Assembly: GCF_041928815.1 (NCBI RefSeq)
Contig: NZ_JBHFEI010000004.1
Location: 62,001-126,000, forward strand
Source of the DNA: JBHFEI01 sp041928815
Lineage (GTDB): Bacteria > Pseudomonadota > Alphaproteobacteria > Rhizobiales > Rhizobiaceae
Length of the DNA: 64,000 bases
Direction of reading: 5' to 3'
Position numbers and translations under genes: made by a program. This document shows positions 63,995-64,000 of this stretch, one piece after another; position 1 is the first letter of the stretch, and each line of letters starts with the position of its first letter. Below the pieces are notes generated by a model. The model had not been told where the DNA came from and made no database searches. It was given only the letters and a program-made list of their open reading frames with translations.

Positions 63995-64000
63995 GCCATA

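Overview
This is a 64 kb, GC-rich chromosomal segment from an alphaproteobacterium of the order Hyphomicrobiales (Rhizobiales), most likely family Rhizobiaceae. The support is a mutY-dciA-dsbA-smc-ppdK block, a cysH-cysDN locus beside a betICBA-type locus that includes choline-sulfatase, several rhizobial-type DUF genes, promoters of the rhizobial TTG-N16-CTAT type, and five copies of a ~100 bp palindromic repeat that I recognise as the Rhizobium-specific intergenic mosaic element (RIME). Genus cannot be settled from the window. Nearly every base is chromosomal housekeeping or accessory-metabolism sequence. There is no transposase, integrase, CRISPR array or replication origin.

Layout. 1-3.0 kb: an RTX exoprotein, then a HAD phosphatase and mutY (coupled). 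3.0-10.7 kb: dciA, a DsbA-like lipoprotein, smc and ppdK, all on +; a CTGC-N3-GCAG palindrome lies upstream of ppdK. 10.9-14.4 kb: an 1133-residue RTX protein with two kinds of internal repeat. 14.5-21.4 kb: DUF1499 membrane protein, MBL-fold hydrolase and cupin, tRNA-Gln(TTG), an AT-richer orphan gene, a lipoprotein, tRNA-Pro(CGG), a small secreted protein, DedA and a class D beta-lactamase, with RIME repeats between them. 21.6-24.9 kb: cysH-cysD-cysN, assimilatory sulfate reduction through APS. 25.3-33.0 kb: two small exported or membrane proteins, then betA and betI-betC-(TPR)-betB for choline-O-sulfate/choline to glycine betaine; the locus is split by a RelE/Xre toxin-antitoxin pair on the opposite strand. 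33.1-41.4 kb: a half-size EamA protein, two RTX genes, an EAL-CBS-GGDEF gene broken by an in-frame stop, a quinone oxidoreductase, a MarR regulator, and DUF1579 and VOC genes. 41.6-50.0 kb: a HerA-like ATPase, a small DUF gene behind a strongly structured leader, DUF4406, DeoR, a Rhizobium-type asparaginase, ohrR/ohr, GST, LysR and an L,D-transpeptidase. 50.3-64 kb: a PAS-GAF-GGDEF-EAL protein, a Tat-exported beta-helix protein, an alcohol dehydrogenase, an RTX protein, a class IV aminotransferase, small proteins, Fe/Mn SOD, cytochrome c', a diheme cytochrome c and a last RTX gene.

Themes. Six separate RTX (calcium-binding, type I secreted) genes are scattered as single transcription units, with no secretion ABC/HlyD genes nearby; three share a serralysin-type C-terminal module. 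Stress and osmolyte genes are common (bet, ohr, sodB, GST, oxidoreductases). Several regulators have a readable palindrome or repeat next to their own start (BetI, MarR, OhrR, DeoR, LysR), so local autoregulation is a consistent pattern. The points most worth following up are the RTX set, the interrupted bet locus with its embedded TPR gene, the truncated cyclic-di-GMP gene, the structured leader at 43.37 kb, and the possible leaderless LysR gene with its divergent mini-gene.
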